Positions 26,683 through 34,312 of a DNA stretch of 64,000 nucleotides are shown one piece after another. Position numbers and translations under genes: made by a program. Source of the stretch: Dorea_A sp016295505 (GTDB lineage Bacteria > Bacillota > Clostridia > Lachnospirales > Lachnospiraceae); contig NZ_JBDOHS010000012.1 of assembly GCF_039832105.1 (NCBI RefSeq), positions 16,947 to 80,946 of the forward strand. The letters run 5' to 3'. The notes under the pieces were generated by a model. That model did not search any database and was not told the DNA's origin. It saw only the letters and a program-made list of their open reading frames with translations. The first letter of the stretch is position 1, and each line of letters begins with the position of its first letter.

Positions 26683-28167
26683 CTATCTGAAACAATCCTT
26701 CATTCCGTAAGACTCGTACGCTTTAATCACTGCTTTTCCTCCGTATGTACGAATCTTCAGCTGATTCTGTCCATCCGAAGCAAATATATTGTTGGACTGA
26801 TTCTTTCGGTACTGGTCAGTAAAGATCTCAAGCGAACTCTGATCAGAAAATATATGAACATCCAATTCTTTTTTCCCTTTCAAATTCATTACACTTCTTG
26901 AGATTCCCCTGCTCCATGCATCAGCTTCATCTCTGTCCACCCGCATTTCTGCTTTCTGGAAATCAAACAGGCACACGGTTCTTTTTCCTTCTCCACAGCG
27001 CATACTTACTTCCAGTTGATCTGCATCTGTTTCATTGAGATCTATTTTAAATTTCATCTCAAAAGAAATTCCGTCTCCTGCCGTCAGTTCTGTTTCCTCT
27101 TCTGTCACAACAAGTACATCTTCATGCCTTGGATTTTCTCGGATCATTTGTAATTCATTGATTGGTAAAAATTGTAATGTTCCATCTTCCATCATGCGTA
27201 CTTCACGCGGAACGTTGAAGAATCCACACCAACCTTCTTTGTATGTCGGTCCCCAGTCTTTCCATAACGGCATCCATTCCCATTCATTAGACCAGCTGAC
27301 CAAAATTCTTCTTCCGTCCGGTGCAAGAAATGACTGTGGTGCATAATAGTCAAATCCCCAGTCAATCTCATTGCAGATACTGTAGTCGAATCTCCCTGTT
27401 TTATAGTCAAAGTCTCCGACCAGATATACGGAAGTATGCTCTCCTGATTTCATGGGTGAAAATGTCAGAACATACTTGTCACCCAGTTGAAAAAAGTCCG
27501 GGCACTCCCACATAAAGCCCCATTCTCCACGACTTTCTGCCAGTACATTGAAAAATGACCAGTGAAACATATCCTTAGACCGATACAACAATGCCTGCCC
27601 GTTATTATTACAACTGGCACCACACACCATATAAAAAGTATCCTCATGTTTCCATATCTTGGGGTCTCTGAACAATTCCGGAGTTACCCCCTCCGGCGCC
27701 TTCACTACCGGATTCCCTGAATATTTTTCAAAATGAATCCCATCATCACTGTAAGCGATGCACTGCGTCGGCTCAAAACCATTTCCTTCATTCGTGACTC
27801 CCGTATACATCAGAAACAATTTTCCGTCATGTTCAATGGCGCTTCCCGAAAAGCAACCACCTTTCTGGTGATCATCATATGTTTCACTAGGTGCAAGTGC
27901 CAGTGGGAGATACTCCCAGTGCACCATGTCATCACTGACTGCATGTCCCCAATGCATACTGTCCCAAAAGCCACTATATGGATTGTACTGGAAAAAGAAG
28001 TGATATTTTCCCCTGAAGTAAATCAATCCATTAGGGTCATTCAGCCATCCGGTCTGCGCCATAAAATGATAATGCTGACGCATTTTGCCGTTTTTTACGA
28101 TATCTTTTTTTGCATCAATTTCATGTTGAGCCTTTTCAATATTTTTCAGCATTAATTCTTTAGACAT
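26683..28167 (-). CDS. GH32 beta-fructosidase
   Basis: Hydrolyses beta-fructosides such as inulobiose, fructo-oligosaccharides or sucrose (phosphate). The five-blade propeller carries the nucleophile motif WLNDPNG, the transition-state motif FRDPK and the acid/base motif WECPDFF. A C-terminal beta-sandwich follows. The 494-residue product lacks a signal peptide, so it is cytosolic. The ribosome site AAAGGAG precedes the ATG. Placed between the permeases and GH91, it would release fructose from the GH91 product. No phosphotransferase system is nearby, so unphosphorylated sugar is the likelier substrate. Confidence 0.95.
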   Translation of the reverse strand: MSKELMLKNIEKAQHEIDAKKDIVKNGKMRQHYHFMAQTGWLNDPNGLIYFRGKYHFFFQYNPYSGFWDSMHWGHAVSDDMVHWEYLPLALAPSETYDDHQKGGCFSGSAIEHDGKLFLMYTGVTNEGNGFEPTQCIAYSDDGIHFEKYSGNPVVKAPEGVTPELFRDPKIWKHEDTFYMVCGASCNNNGQALLYRSKDMFHWSFFNVLAESRGEWGFMWECPDFFQLGDKYVLTFSPMKSGEHTSVYLVGDFDYKTGRFDYSICNEIDWGFDYYAPQSFLAPDGRRILVSWSNEWEWMPLWKDWGPTYKEGWCGFFNVPREVRMMEDGTLQFLPINELQMIRENPRHEDVLVVTEEETELTAGDGISFEMKFKIDLNETDADQLEVSMRCGEGKRTVCLFDFQKAEMRVDRDEADAWSRGISRSVMNLKGKKELDVHIFSDQSSLEIFTDQYRKNQSNNIFASDGQNQLKIRTYGGKAVIKAYESYGMKDCFR

Positions 28168-28191
28168 AAGACTCCTTTCTCTGTTACCTTT

Positions 28192-29022
28192 CTATCCTTT
28201 TACTGCTCCCGCTGTCATACCACTTACAATATATTTTTGCGCTGCAAGAGATATAATCATTACCGGGAAGCTGAATACAAATGCTCCGGCGCACATTGGT
28301 CCAAGATCCAGATTATATGCAGACAGGAATCCCGCAAGGCCGACTGTAAACGTCTTTGCTTCCGTACTTGTAAGAAGCAGAGCAACAAGGAAGTCATTCC
28401 ATGCAAGAAACAGTGTAAATATAAATGCAGTTGCCAGTCCCGGCGTACAAATTGGTAATATGACTTTTCTGAATGTCTGAAGGCTGCTGGCTCCATCAAC
28501 ATATGCCGCCTCATCCAGAGTTGTCGGTATTCCTTCATAGAAACTTAACATCGTCCACATGACAAAAGGCATATTAATAGCCGCATATACAATAACCAAT
28601 GCTATCCTTGTATCATACAGTCCCAGATCACATATCAGTTCATAGATTGGAACTACAATACTTGATGTTGGTATCATTTTCAGACACAGTACAAGCACTA
28701 CAAGAAAGACCGACAATTTTGCTCCGGATCGTTGAATCGCATATGCTGCAAGGGATCCTAATATAAGAGCAATAATCGTACTTAAAATGGCCGCCGTCAA
28801 ACTATTAACCAGATACTGTGCTGCATCCATTCGTTCAAACAGTCCCAGAAAATTTTCCACCGAAAAAACTTTCGGAAAGAACTTCGGAGGGACAGCAATT
28901 ACTTCTGAGCCAGGCTTAAAAGAACAGCACACTACATAAATATATGGGAACAGCCAGAATACCGTAAGGATCACAGACAAAGCAATTCCTATATTTTTTC
29001 CTATGCTAATTTTTCTCTTCAC
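28192..29022 (-). CDS. Sugar ABC transporter permease, MalG type
   Basis: Membrane subunit of a CUT1-type importer. About six hydrophobic helices are seen, with the ATPase-contact loop EAAYVDGASSLQTFRKVILP near residue 175. The open frame extends to 29046, but AAGGAGG lies inside it, eight bases before a GTG at 29022, which is taken as start (276 residues). No cognate ATPase gene lies in the cluster; a shared MsmX/UgpC-like ATPase elsewhere would serve, as is usual for this family. Confidence 0.92.
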   Translation of the reverse strand: MKRKISIGKNIGIALSVILTVFWLFPYIYVVCCSFKPGSEVIAVPPKFFPKVFSVENFLGLFERMDAAQYLVNSLTAAILSTIIALILGSLAAYAIQRSGAKLSVFLVVLVLCLKMIPTSSIVVPIYELICDLGLYDTRIALVIVYAAINMPFVMWTMLSFYEGIPTTLDEAAYVDGASSLQTFRKVILPICTPGLATAFIFTLFLAWNDFLVALLLTSTEAKTFTVGLAGFLSAYNLDLGPMCAGAFVFSFPVMIISLAAQKYIVSGMTAGAVKG

Positions 29023-29053
29023 TTTCTTATCCTCCTTACACTTCATTTACCTG

Positions 29054-29938
29054 CTAGTTCAGTTTTTTCTTTGGATTCCATAAACTCTGCATAAATACCA
29101 AAGTAAATATAACTAATACAGCAATGAAGATCACAGCCATGGCACTTGCATATCCAACCTGATTATATCTTGCCAGTGTCTTATAGATAATAATACTAAT
29201 GGTTTCTGATGAACTGTTTGGTCCGCCTTCTGTCATAGCCCAGATAATATCAAATGTCCTTGCCGCATCAATAATTCTTACAGACAGTGCAGTCAGCAAT
29301 ACCGGTTTAATATTCGGAAGTTTAATCATCATAATCTGCTGGAACATATTCGCACCATCGATTTTTGCAGCTTCCAGCATGCTGGAATCCAGCCCCTGAA
29401 GTCCGGCAAGTGTCATCAACATCATAAATGGCGTTGTCAACCATATATCTGCAATACAGCATGCAAGCAACGACCATTTTGTATCGGCAAGCCACAGAAT
29501 ATCACTGCTGCTTGCCAAAATTCCGACTCTTGTAAGAAGTTCATTTACAATACCAAAGCTGGAGCTCATCATCAATTTCCATGTAAGACCAGCAACCAGC
29601 GGTGCAATCATAAGCGGAGCCATCATTAGCGAGCGGATAATTTTGCTTCCACGATAATTCAATTCAAAAAACAAAGCAAAAAGCAGTCCGATTACCGTTT
29701 CTAAACCTACGGCAACAACAATATATACCACCGTGTTTTTCAGCTGTTTCAGGAATCCTCCAGCGGTAAATGCCCGTATGTAATTATCTAAGCCTATAAA
29801 CGTTTTTTCTCCGGTTATTCCTATTTCAAAAAAGCTGTCAATTACCATCGTGATTATGGGATATATCAGAAACGCACCCATAAATATCGCACCGGGTAAA
29901 AAGAATAGTAATAATGTTTTTCTTGAAATTAATCTCAT
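29054..29938 (-). CDS. Sugar ABC transporter permease, MalF type
   Basis: Second membrane subunit of the importer, 294 residues with six predicted helices. It carries the EAA loop LEAAKIDGANMFQQIMMIKLP near residue 186. GGTGG precedes the ATG. A stem-loop separates it from the upstream binding-protein gene, which may set higher levels of the binding protein. Confidence 0.93.
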   Translation of the reverse strand: MRLISRKTLLLFFLPGAIFMGAFLIYPIITMVIDSFFEIGITGEKTFIGLDNYIRAFTAGGFLKQLKNTVVYIVVAVGLETVIGLLFALFFELNYRGSKIIRSLMMAPLMIAPLVAGLTWKLMMSSSFGIVNELLTRVGILASSSDILWLADTKWSLLACCIADIWLTTPFMMLMTLAGLQGLDSSMLEAAKIDGANMFQQIMMIKLPNIKPVLLTALSVRIIDAARTFDIIWAMTEGGPNSSSETISIIIYKTLARYNQVGYASAMAVIFIAVLVIFTLVFMQSLWNPKKKLN

Positions 29939-29960
29939 CTTGGTTAACCACCTTTTTAAT

Positions 29961-30009
29961 ATAGAGGGCGATCCCTCGGCACACCTGACACCTCGGAAAC
30001 GCCCTCTAT
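29961..30009 (-). promoter_or_regulatory. Intercistronic stem-loop between binding protein and permeases
   Basis: A perfect 10-bp stem (29961-29970 with 30000-30009, arms ATAGAGGGCG/CGCCCTCTAT) lies in the 89-base gap. No T run follows, so it is more likely an mRNA-stabilising or processing element than a terminator. Confidence 0.6.
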
Positions 30010-30027
30010 TATCTACTTCATTGTCAG

Positions 30028-31263
30028 TTATTGACCGATTGCTTCAATCTCTGCTGCTGCTGATTCCAGTGTAGACTCAATATCAGCTCCGCCAAGACAG
30101 GATTCTACAACTCCCACAAGAACTTCCTCAATCTGAGACCATGTAGTTACCATTGGTCTTGCCTGAGACTGTGCAGCTCCTAATGTCTCAAGAACTGCTG
30201 TTGTATGTTCATTTCCTGCTTCTTTTCCTGCTTCTTCATATACAGATGTTCTTCCTGCAATCTTTAATGTAAGACCCATATAATCCCCATTATGCTCATA
30301 CATATACTCAACGTATTTTTTAGCCATCTCTTTGTTAGCAGAATTCTTCATAACGCACTCATACCATGGACCTGTTGTCGCACCAACTCCTGCACTTCCG
30401 CCAATCATCGGAGCACAGCCAACTTTATCTGCGCCTAATGCTTCAACTGCTGCCGGATACTGATGGCTCCAGTTCAGCTGCATAGCAACTTTTCCATTTG
30501 TGAATAATTCCTGAGATTCAGTTGCTGCTGTTGACAGAGAATCTGCCGGTGTATAATCTGCATTTGCATTTTCAACCATGAAGTTCAGAGCATCTACGTA
30601 TGCCTGATCTGTAATATTTACTTTTCCATCTTTATCAAACACAAGGCCTTCTGCTCCTGCCTGGCAGGCAAAATCAAGGAATGAGCAAACTGCATCGGAA
30701 CCACTTCCAAATACGGTTGTTCCGTACATATCATCTGTTTTAAGTTCTTCTGCAAGTGCCTGATATTCTTCCCATGTTGTCGGAACCTTATCTTCCGGAA
30801 TCAGATCTTTTCTGTAAATAAGAACTTTTGCATTTACCCACATTGGATATCCTAACAGGTTGCCATCAAGAGTTCCGCTCTCCTGAAGTGTAGGAAGGAA
30901 ATCACTTGTATCTGCATCATTAACCGGCTCAATAGCATCTTTAAATGCTGCCAGCCATACAACATCCAGACATCCCACATCGTGTGTAGCTTCCCCTGCC
31001 TTAATCTCTGTTGAAAGCTTGTCATACATACCCGTATAAGCAACTGCATCAACAACAACTTTACATCCCGTCTCTTCTTCAAATGCTGCTGCCGTCTCAT
31101 TAGCTAATGCTTCTGCCGGAGAACCACTCTCAACTAAAACCGTAATGCTGTCCCCTTTGGATTCCTCTCCGGAACTCTCTTCCTCTTTAGAGCTTCCGCA
31201 TCCAACCAACATAGTTCCTACCATTGCCGCTACAAGCAACAGGCTTATAAGTCTTCTTTTCAT
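30028..31263 (-). CDS. Sugar-binding lipoprotein of the ABC importer
   Basis: Extracellular substrate-binding protein (MalE/UgpB-like). A lipoprotein signal peptide MKRRLISLLLVAAMVGTMLVGC is visible in two parts: a basic start, then a hydrophobic run and the lipobox LVGC with Cys22. A Ser/Glu-rich linker and a two-lobe binding fold follow. The ATG at 31263 has AAAGGAGG upstream; the longer frame to 31341 is leader sequence. Given GH91 and GH32 downstream, the ligand is likely difructose anhydride or short fructo-oligosaccharides (inferred). Confidence 0.93.
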   Translation of the reverse strand: MKRRLISLLLVAAMVGTMLVGCGSSKEEESSGEESKGDSITVLVESGSPAEALANETAAAFEEETGCKVVVDAVAYTGMYDKLSTEIKAGEATHDVGCLDVVWLAAFKDAIEPVNDADTSDFLPTLQESGTLDGNLLGYPMWVNAKVLIYRKDLIPEDKVPTTWEEYQALAEELKTDDMYGTTVFGSGSDAVCSFLDFACQAGAEGLVFDKDGKVNITDQAYVDALNFMVENANADYTPADSLSTAATESQELFTNGKVAMQLNWSHQYPAAVEALGADKVGCAPMIGGSAGVGATTGPWYECVMKNSANKEMAKKYVEYMYEHNGDYMGLTLKIAGRTSVYEEAGKEAGNEHTTAVLETLGAAQSQARPMVTTWSQIEEVLVGVVESCLGGADIESTLESAAAEIEAIGQ

Positions 31264-31388
31264 ACCTTTTCCTCCTTTTTTTGACTTAGACTTATAGGTT
31301 ACTTTTATATAATGACCCATTCTCAGACTACTCCTGTACATACTTACAGGATTCCGAGCTCCGGTCCATCATATTCTCCCACCTATGC

Positions 31389-31416
31389 CTCAACATGGAA
31401 CGGGTTCCATATTGAG
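31389..31416. promoter_or_regulatory. LacI-type operator 1 of the fructan operon
   Basis: The palindrome ATGGAAC/GTTCCAT with GG between (31395-31410) is extended to a 28-base dyad with a single wobble. It is about 100 bases downstream of the predicted transcription start and ~130 before the binding-protein gene. It shares the TGGAAC-N2-GTTCCA core with operator 2. Confidence 0.75.
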
Positions 31417-31448
31417 TAAAAAAATAATTGTTTTACCAATGATTCCTG

Positions 31449-31490
31449 TTTTATAGCAGTGGTGGAACCCGTTCCACATTTGCTATAAAA
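31449..31490. promoter_or_regulatory. LacI-type operator 2 of the fructan operon
   Basis: The palindrome GTGGAAC/GTTCCAC with CC between (31462-31477) is nested in a larger dyad whose outer arms TTTTATAGCA/TGCTATAAAA are perfect (31449-31458 and 31481-31490). It lies just downstream of the predicted start of transcription. The core equals that of operator 1 on the opposite strand. Confidence 0.75.
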
Positions 31491-31519
31491 CATAAGAGAA
31501 TCATCTTCTCTATGATTTC

Positions 31520-31547
31520 ATTATATCTTTTTTGGCATATATGTCAA
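31520..31547 (-). promoter_or_regulatory. Sigma-A promoter of the fructan operon
   Basis: A consensus TTGACA (31542-31547) and consensus TATAAT (31520-31525) are 16 bases apart on the minus strand. Predicted start ~31513 gives a ~250-base leader that contains both operators. Confidence 0.82.
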
Positions 31548-31619
31548 TACACTTTTTATCAAGAGGCGTTTTTTGTTTGTTTTCAACAATTTCATCCGTT
31601 GATTTTTATGCATATTTCA

Positions 31620-32603
31620 TTATACAATCGTGGTGTTCCCCTTTCTAAGCAGCACACCAAGCACCACTTCTTTATTATTATACTCTTTACCTCCTATCAG
31701 ATTGCGCAGCAAGCGCACGGACTCCTTTGCAAGACCCTCTATCGGCTGTACAATAGAAGTCATCTGCGGTTCGACTAATTCCGTAATAAAGGTCCCGTCA
31801 TAGGCAACAAATTTTACATCTCGCGGCACTTTAAGATGTCTCCGAATCGACTCATTCATGCACTCGATCGCAAGTCCATCTGCCCCAAAAACCCCGTCAA
31901 ACTCTATTCCTTTCGAGAATACGTCCCGTACGGCCTCTCTGTGATATTCTGAATCAAAGCGGTTCCATTCCAGTTCATATGTATAAGTTTTGATATGATT
32001 CGCTTTCATAATACGTTCAAACTCATAATGTCTTTCATGATACGGCGACTCAACAGCTCTTGATCCCATAAAATGAAGCACTTTTTTACAGCCATTACGA
32101 ATTAACGTTTCTGCTGCCAGACGTCCGCCTTCTTTGTGATTCACTGCAACTACCGGGATATGCTCTCCAAGATATCGATCCAGCGCAACGATTGGTTTAT
32201 GAATCTTTTTGTACTCTTCAACGTCAAGTGAATGAACACCCGTAATCACACCATCTACAATATGACGATTCAGCATATCCAGGTATTCCAGTTCTGCATT
32301 CCTTTCTTTTACGGTATTACAGATCATCATCTTATATCCCGCTTCATACAATTCCGCTTCCGCATAATCCACAAATTCTGTAAAAAACGGATTCGACACA
32401 TTTGGCACCAGCACAGCAATGATCCCTGACCGTTTATGATAAAGATTTCTTGCCAGTTCATTCGGAGTATAATTAAGCTCCCGCATCGCAACTTCAATCT
32501 TTTCTCTGGTCTCTTCTGCAACATATCCGCTGTCGTTCAACATTCTGGATACTGTTCCTACACCGACACCTGCTCTCTTGGCAACATCTTTAATTCCAGC
32601 CAC
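31620..32603 (-). CDS. LacI-family repressor of the fructan operon
   Basis: Helix-turn-helix MAGIKDVAKRAGVGVGTVSR at the N-terminus, hinge NELARNL, then a periplasmic-binding-protein-like sensor domain; 327 residues. The start is GTG with GAGGGTG upstream. It lies directly upstream of the ABC operon on the same strand, and the two matching palindromes in the gap are its probable operators. The ligand is probably fructose or a fructan product (inferred). Confidence 0.93.
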   Translation of the reverse strand: MAGIKDVAKRAGVGVGTVSRMLNDSGYVAEETREKIEVAMRELNYTPNELARNLYHKRSGIIAVLVPNVSNPFFTEFVDYAEAELYEAGYKMMICNTVKERNAELEYLDMLNRHIVDGVITGVHSLDVEEYKKIHKPIVALDRYLGEHIPVVAVNHKEGGRLAAETLIRNGCKKVLHFMGSRAVESPYHERHYEFERIMKANHIKTYTYELEWNRFDSEYHREAVRDVFSKGIEFDGVFGADGLAIECMNESIRRHLKVPRDVKFVAYDGTFITELVEPQMTSIVQPIEGLAKESVRLLRNLIGGKEYNNKEVVLGVLLRKGNTTIV

Positions 32604-32630
32604 TGCTCTTCACCCTCACATTATCCCTTC

Positions 32631-33521
32631 TTACACTCTGATCTTATACTCTGCGGCAAATTCTTCCCCCGGCTTTAATACCTGCTCCCATTCCCGGTCT
32701 TTCAGTTCACCTGCAAACACTTCGCTGTCACAGCGTCCGTACCACGGCTCAATACAGACAAACGGAGCATTTTTCTTCGGAGGTGACCAGATTCCTACCA
32801 ATGGCGCATCAAACTCTACTGCAAGAATCTCTTCCCCACTCGCATCTATCAATGCCACTCTCTGTACCTGCGCGTTCTCAATCACTTTTGCATCATTGTC
32901 AAACGTATGCTCTGTAATCGGCAGCAATCCATGATTTAATTCAACCGTTTCATGCTCCGTGGTGACTGTACCTCCCTGTCCGAAGATTGTATTTACAAAG
33001 GCATTCACATCATTGCCATCTCCGTCCTGAAGCCGAATCGCATAATCCGTCTGCTTCTCGCCCTTACACAACGGGCAGTTAAAGGCAGGATGTGCTCCGA
33101 TTGAAAAATACAGATCCGTTTCTGCCGGGTTCTTCACTCTCCACATAACCTTCACTCCGTCTTCCAGAAGCCGATAGCCAATCTCCAGGCGAAACGCAAA
33201 CGGATAGATCATTCTGCTGCTCTCATCATCCTCCAATGAAAACCACACTGTATCCTCTGTCCGGCTTACCAGCACAAATTCTCTGTCTCTTGCGAATCCA
33301 TGCTGTCCAATCCTGTATTCCTCGCCATTATGCCGGTACACACCATTTTTCACTCCTCCTACAAATGGGAACAGTACCGGTGATGTCCGGTTCCAGTACG
33401 CAGGATCAGCGCACCATAAATATTCGGTATCCGTATCCATGTTATATAAAGACTTAAGCTCTGCACCGTGAAGATTCACTTCAATCTTTAAATTTTCGTT
33501 TTTCAATACGACATCTGACAT
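32631..33521 (-). CDS. Aldose 1-epimerase family protein (LacX-like)
   Basis: Galactose-mutarotase-like beta-sandwich of 296 residues that by family interconverts anomers of a free or phosphorylated hexose. Family segments are LHGAELKSL, YWNRTSPVLFPFVG, GQHGFARD and SIGAHPAFNCP (catalytic His). It precedes lacI by 28 bases on the same strand and probably belongs to the same transcript. An anomerase fits sugar release by GH91/GH32, but the substrate is not shown. AAGGGG precedes the ATG. Confidence 0.88.
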   Translation of the reverse strand: MSDVVLKNENLKIEVNLHGAELKSLYNMDTDTEYLWCADPAYWNRTSPVLFPFVGGVKNGVYRHNGEEYRIGQHGFARDREFVLVSRTEDTVWFSLEDDESSRMIYPFAFRLEIGYRLLEDGVKVMWRVKNPAETDLYFSIGAHPAFNCPLCKGEKQTDYAIRLQDGDGNDVNAFVNTIFGQGGTVTTEHETVELNHGLLPITEHTFDNDAKVIENAQVQRVALIDASGEEILAVEFDAPLVGIWSPPKKNAPFVCIEPWYGRCDSEVFAGELKDREWEQVLKPGEEFAAEYKIRV

Positions 33522-33679
33522 TTCAAACTACCCCTTCCATCCTTTGCCGGCTTCTGAATCTGCCGAAAGCTTCTCTGCTTAACATATATATAATTTTAGT
33601 ATAGCAATTATAAAAAGTCAATTTTGCAATCTGACCGTTTTGTCTTTTGTCGCAGTAATTCTGACCGTCAGGCAGACAA

Positions 33680-33717
33680 CAAAGAACTCACACATTGTAA
33701 TTTGTGTGAGTTCTTTG
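33680..33717 (-). terminator. Hairpin ending the GH31-symporter operon
   Basis: A perfect 15-bp stem, 33680-33694 with 33703-33717, has an eight-base loop, 16 bases after the stop of the unknown gene. The tail TTGTTGTCTG is only moderately T-rich. Confidence 0.7.
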
Positions 33718-33732
33718 CTGCTCTGTGATATG

Positions 33733-34290
33733 TCAAGACAGAAGTGACTGTGTCTTCATAAAATTTTCCGCAAATCTTTTTTCTACCGATGGTAAATTCT
33801 TAAAGTCCACTTTTTGTAGAAAACCATCCACCAAAAATAGTGTGTCTTTTTTTCCACGGCCATAAAATGTCTGCTCCGGCAGATAGATTGTCTTTTGTTC
33901 CGTCAGTTCAAAATGATATTTCTGAAACATTTTTCTCATCTTTTTATTTAACTGAATCTTTTTTTCCACTTCTTCCAGAAGCGCTCCACTACTCCGGGTT
34001 CCCTGCAGAACATAATCCTCATCTACATCAAGCGTCCTAAGTTCCAGACAGTTCTGTTCGTCCCTCTTATATACAGAAACATCTTCACTGATTTCACTGG
34101 CAATAAAATCATATCTTTCTGCAGTTTCCCGCACATAATAAGAGACTGCTGTGTAAGGAATGTAGTACAGTTCTCCATCATAGATCGTTGTTCTTCCATA
34201 TTTTGTTACCGCAATCATCGTTCGAAGAAAGTCAGCCAGAATCTCCCGATTCTCACGTCCATTTTCACGCTGCAGACATTCTATTTTCAT
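33733..34290 (-). CDS. Protein of unknown function in the GH31-symporter operon
   Basis: I do not recognise a family. The 185-residue product is soluble, charged and has no signal peptide or membrane helix. It seems to have an N-terminal alpha/beta part with many Tyr residues (ELYYIPYTAVSYYVRETAERY), then a helical Lys/Glu-rich stretch. The ATG has GAGGTGAAG upstream and lies 22 bases after the symporter gene, so it is co-transcribed with GH31 and the transporter. A substrate-handling or regulatory role is possible, but nothing in the sequence decides it. Confidence 0.6.
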   Translation of the reverse strand: MKIECLQRENGRENREILADFLRTMIAVTKYGRTTIYDGELYYIPYTAVSYYVRETAERYDFIASEISEDVSVYKRDEQNCLELRTLDVDEDYVLQGTRSSGALLEEVEKKIQLNKKMRKMFQKYHFELTEQKTIYLPEQTFYGRGKKDTLFLVDGFLQKVDFKNLPSVEKRFAENFMKTQSLLS

Positions 34291-34312
34291 CCGATCTTCA
34301 CCTCGATTTTGA

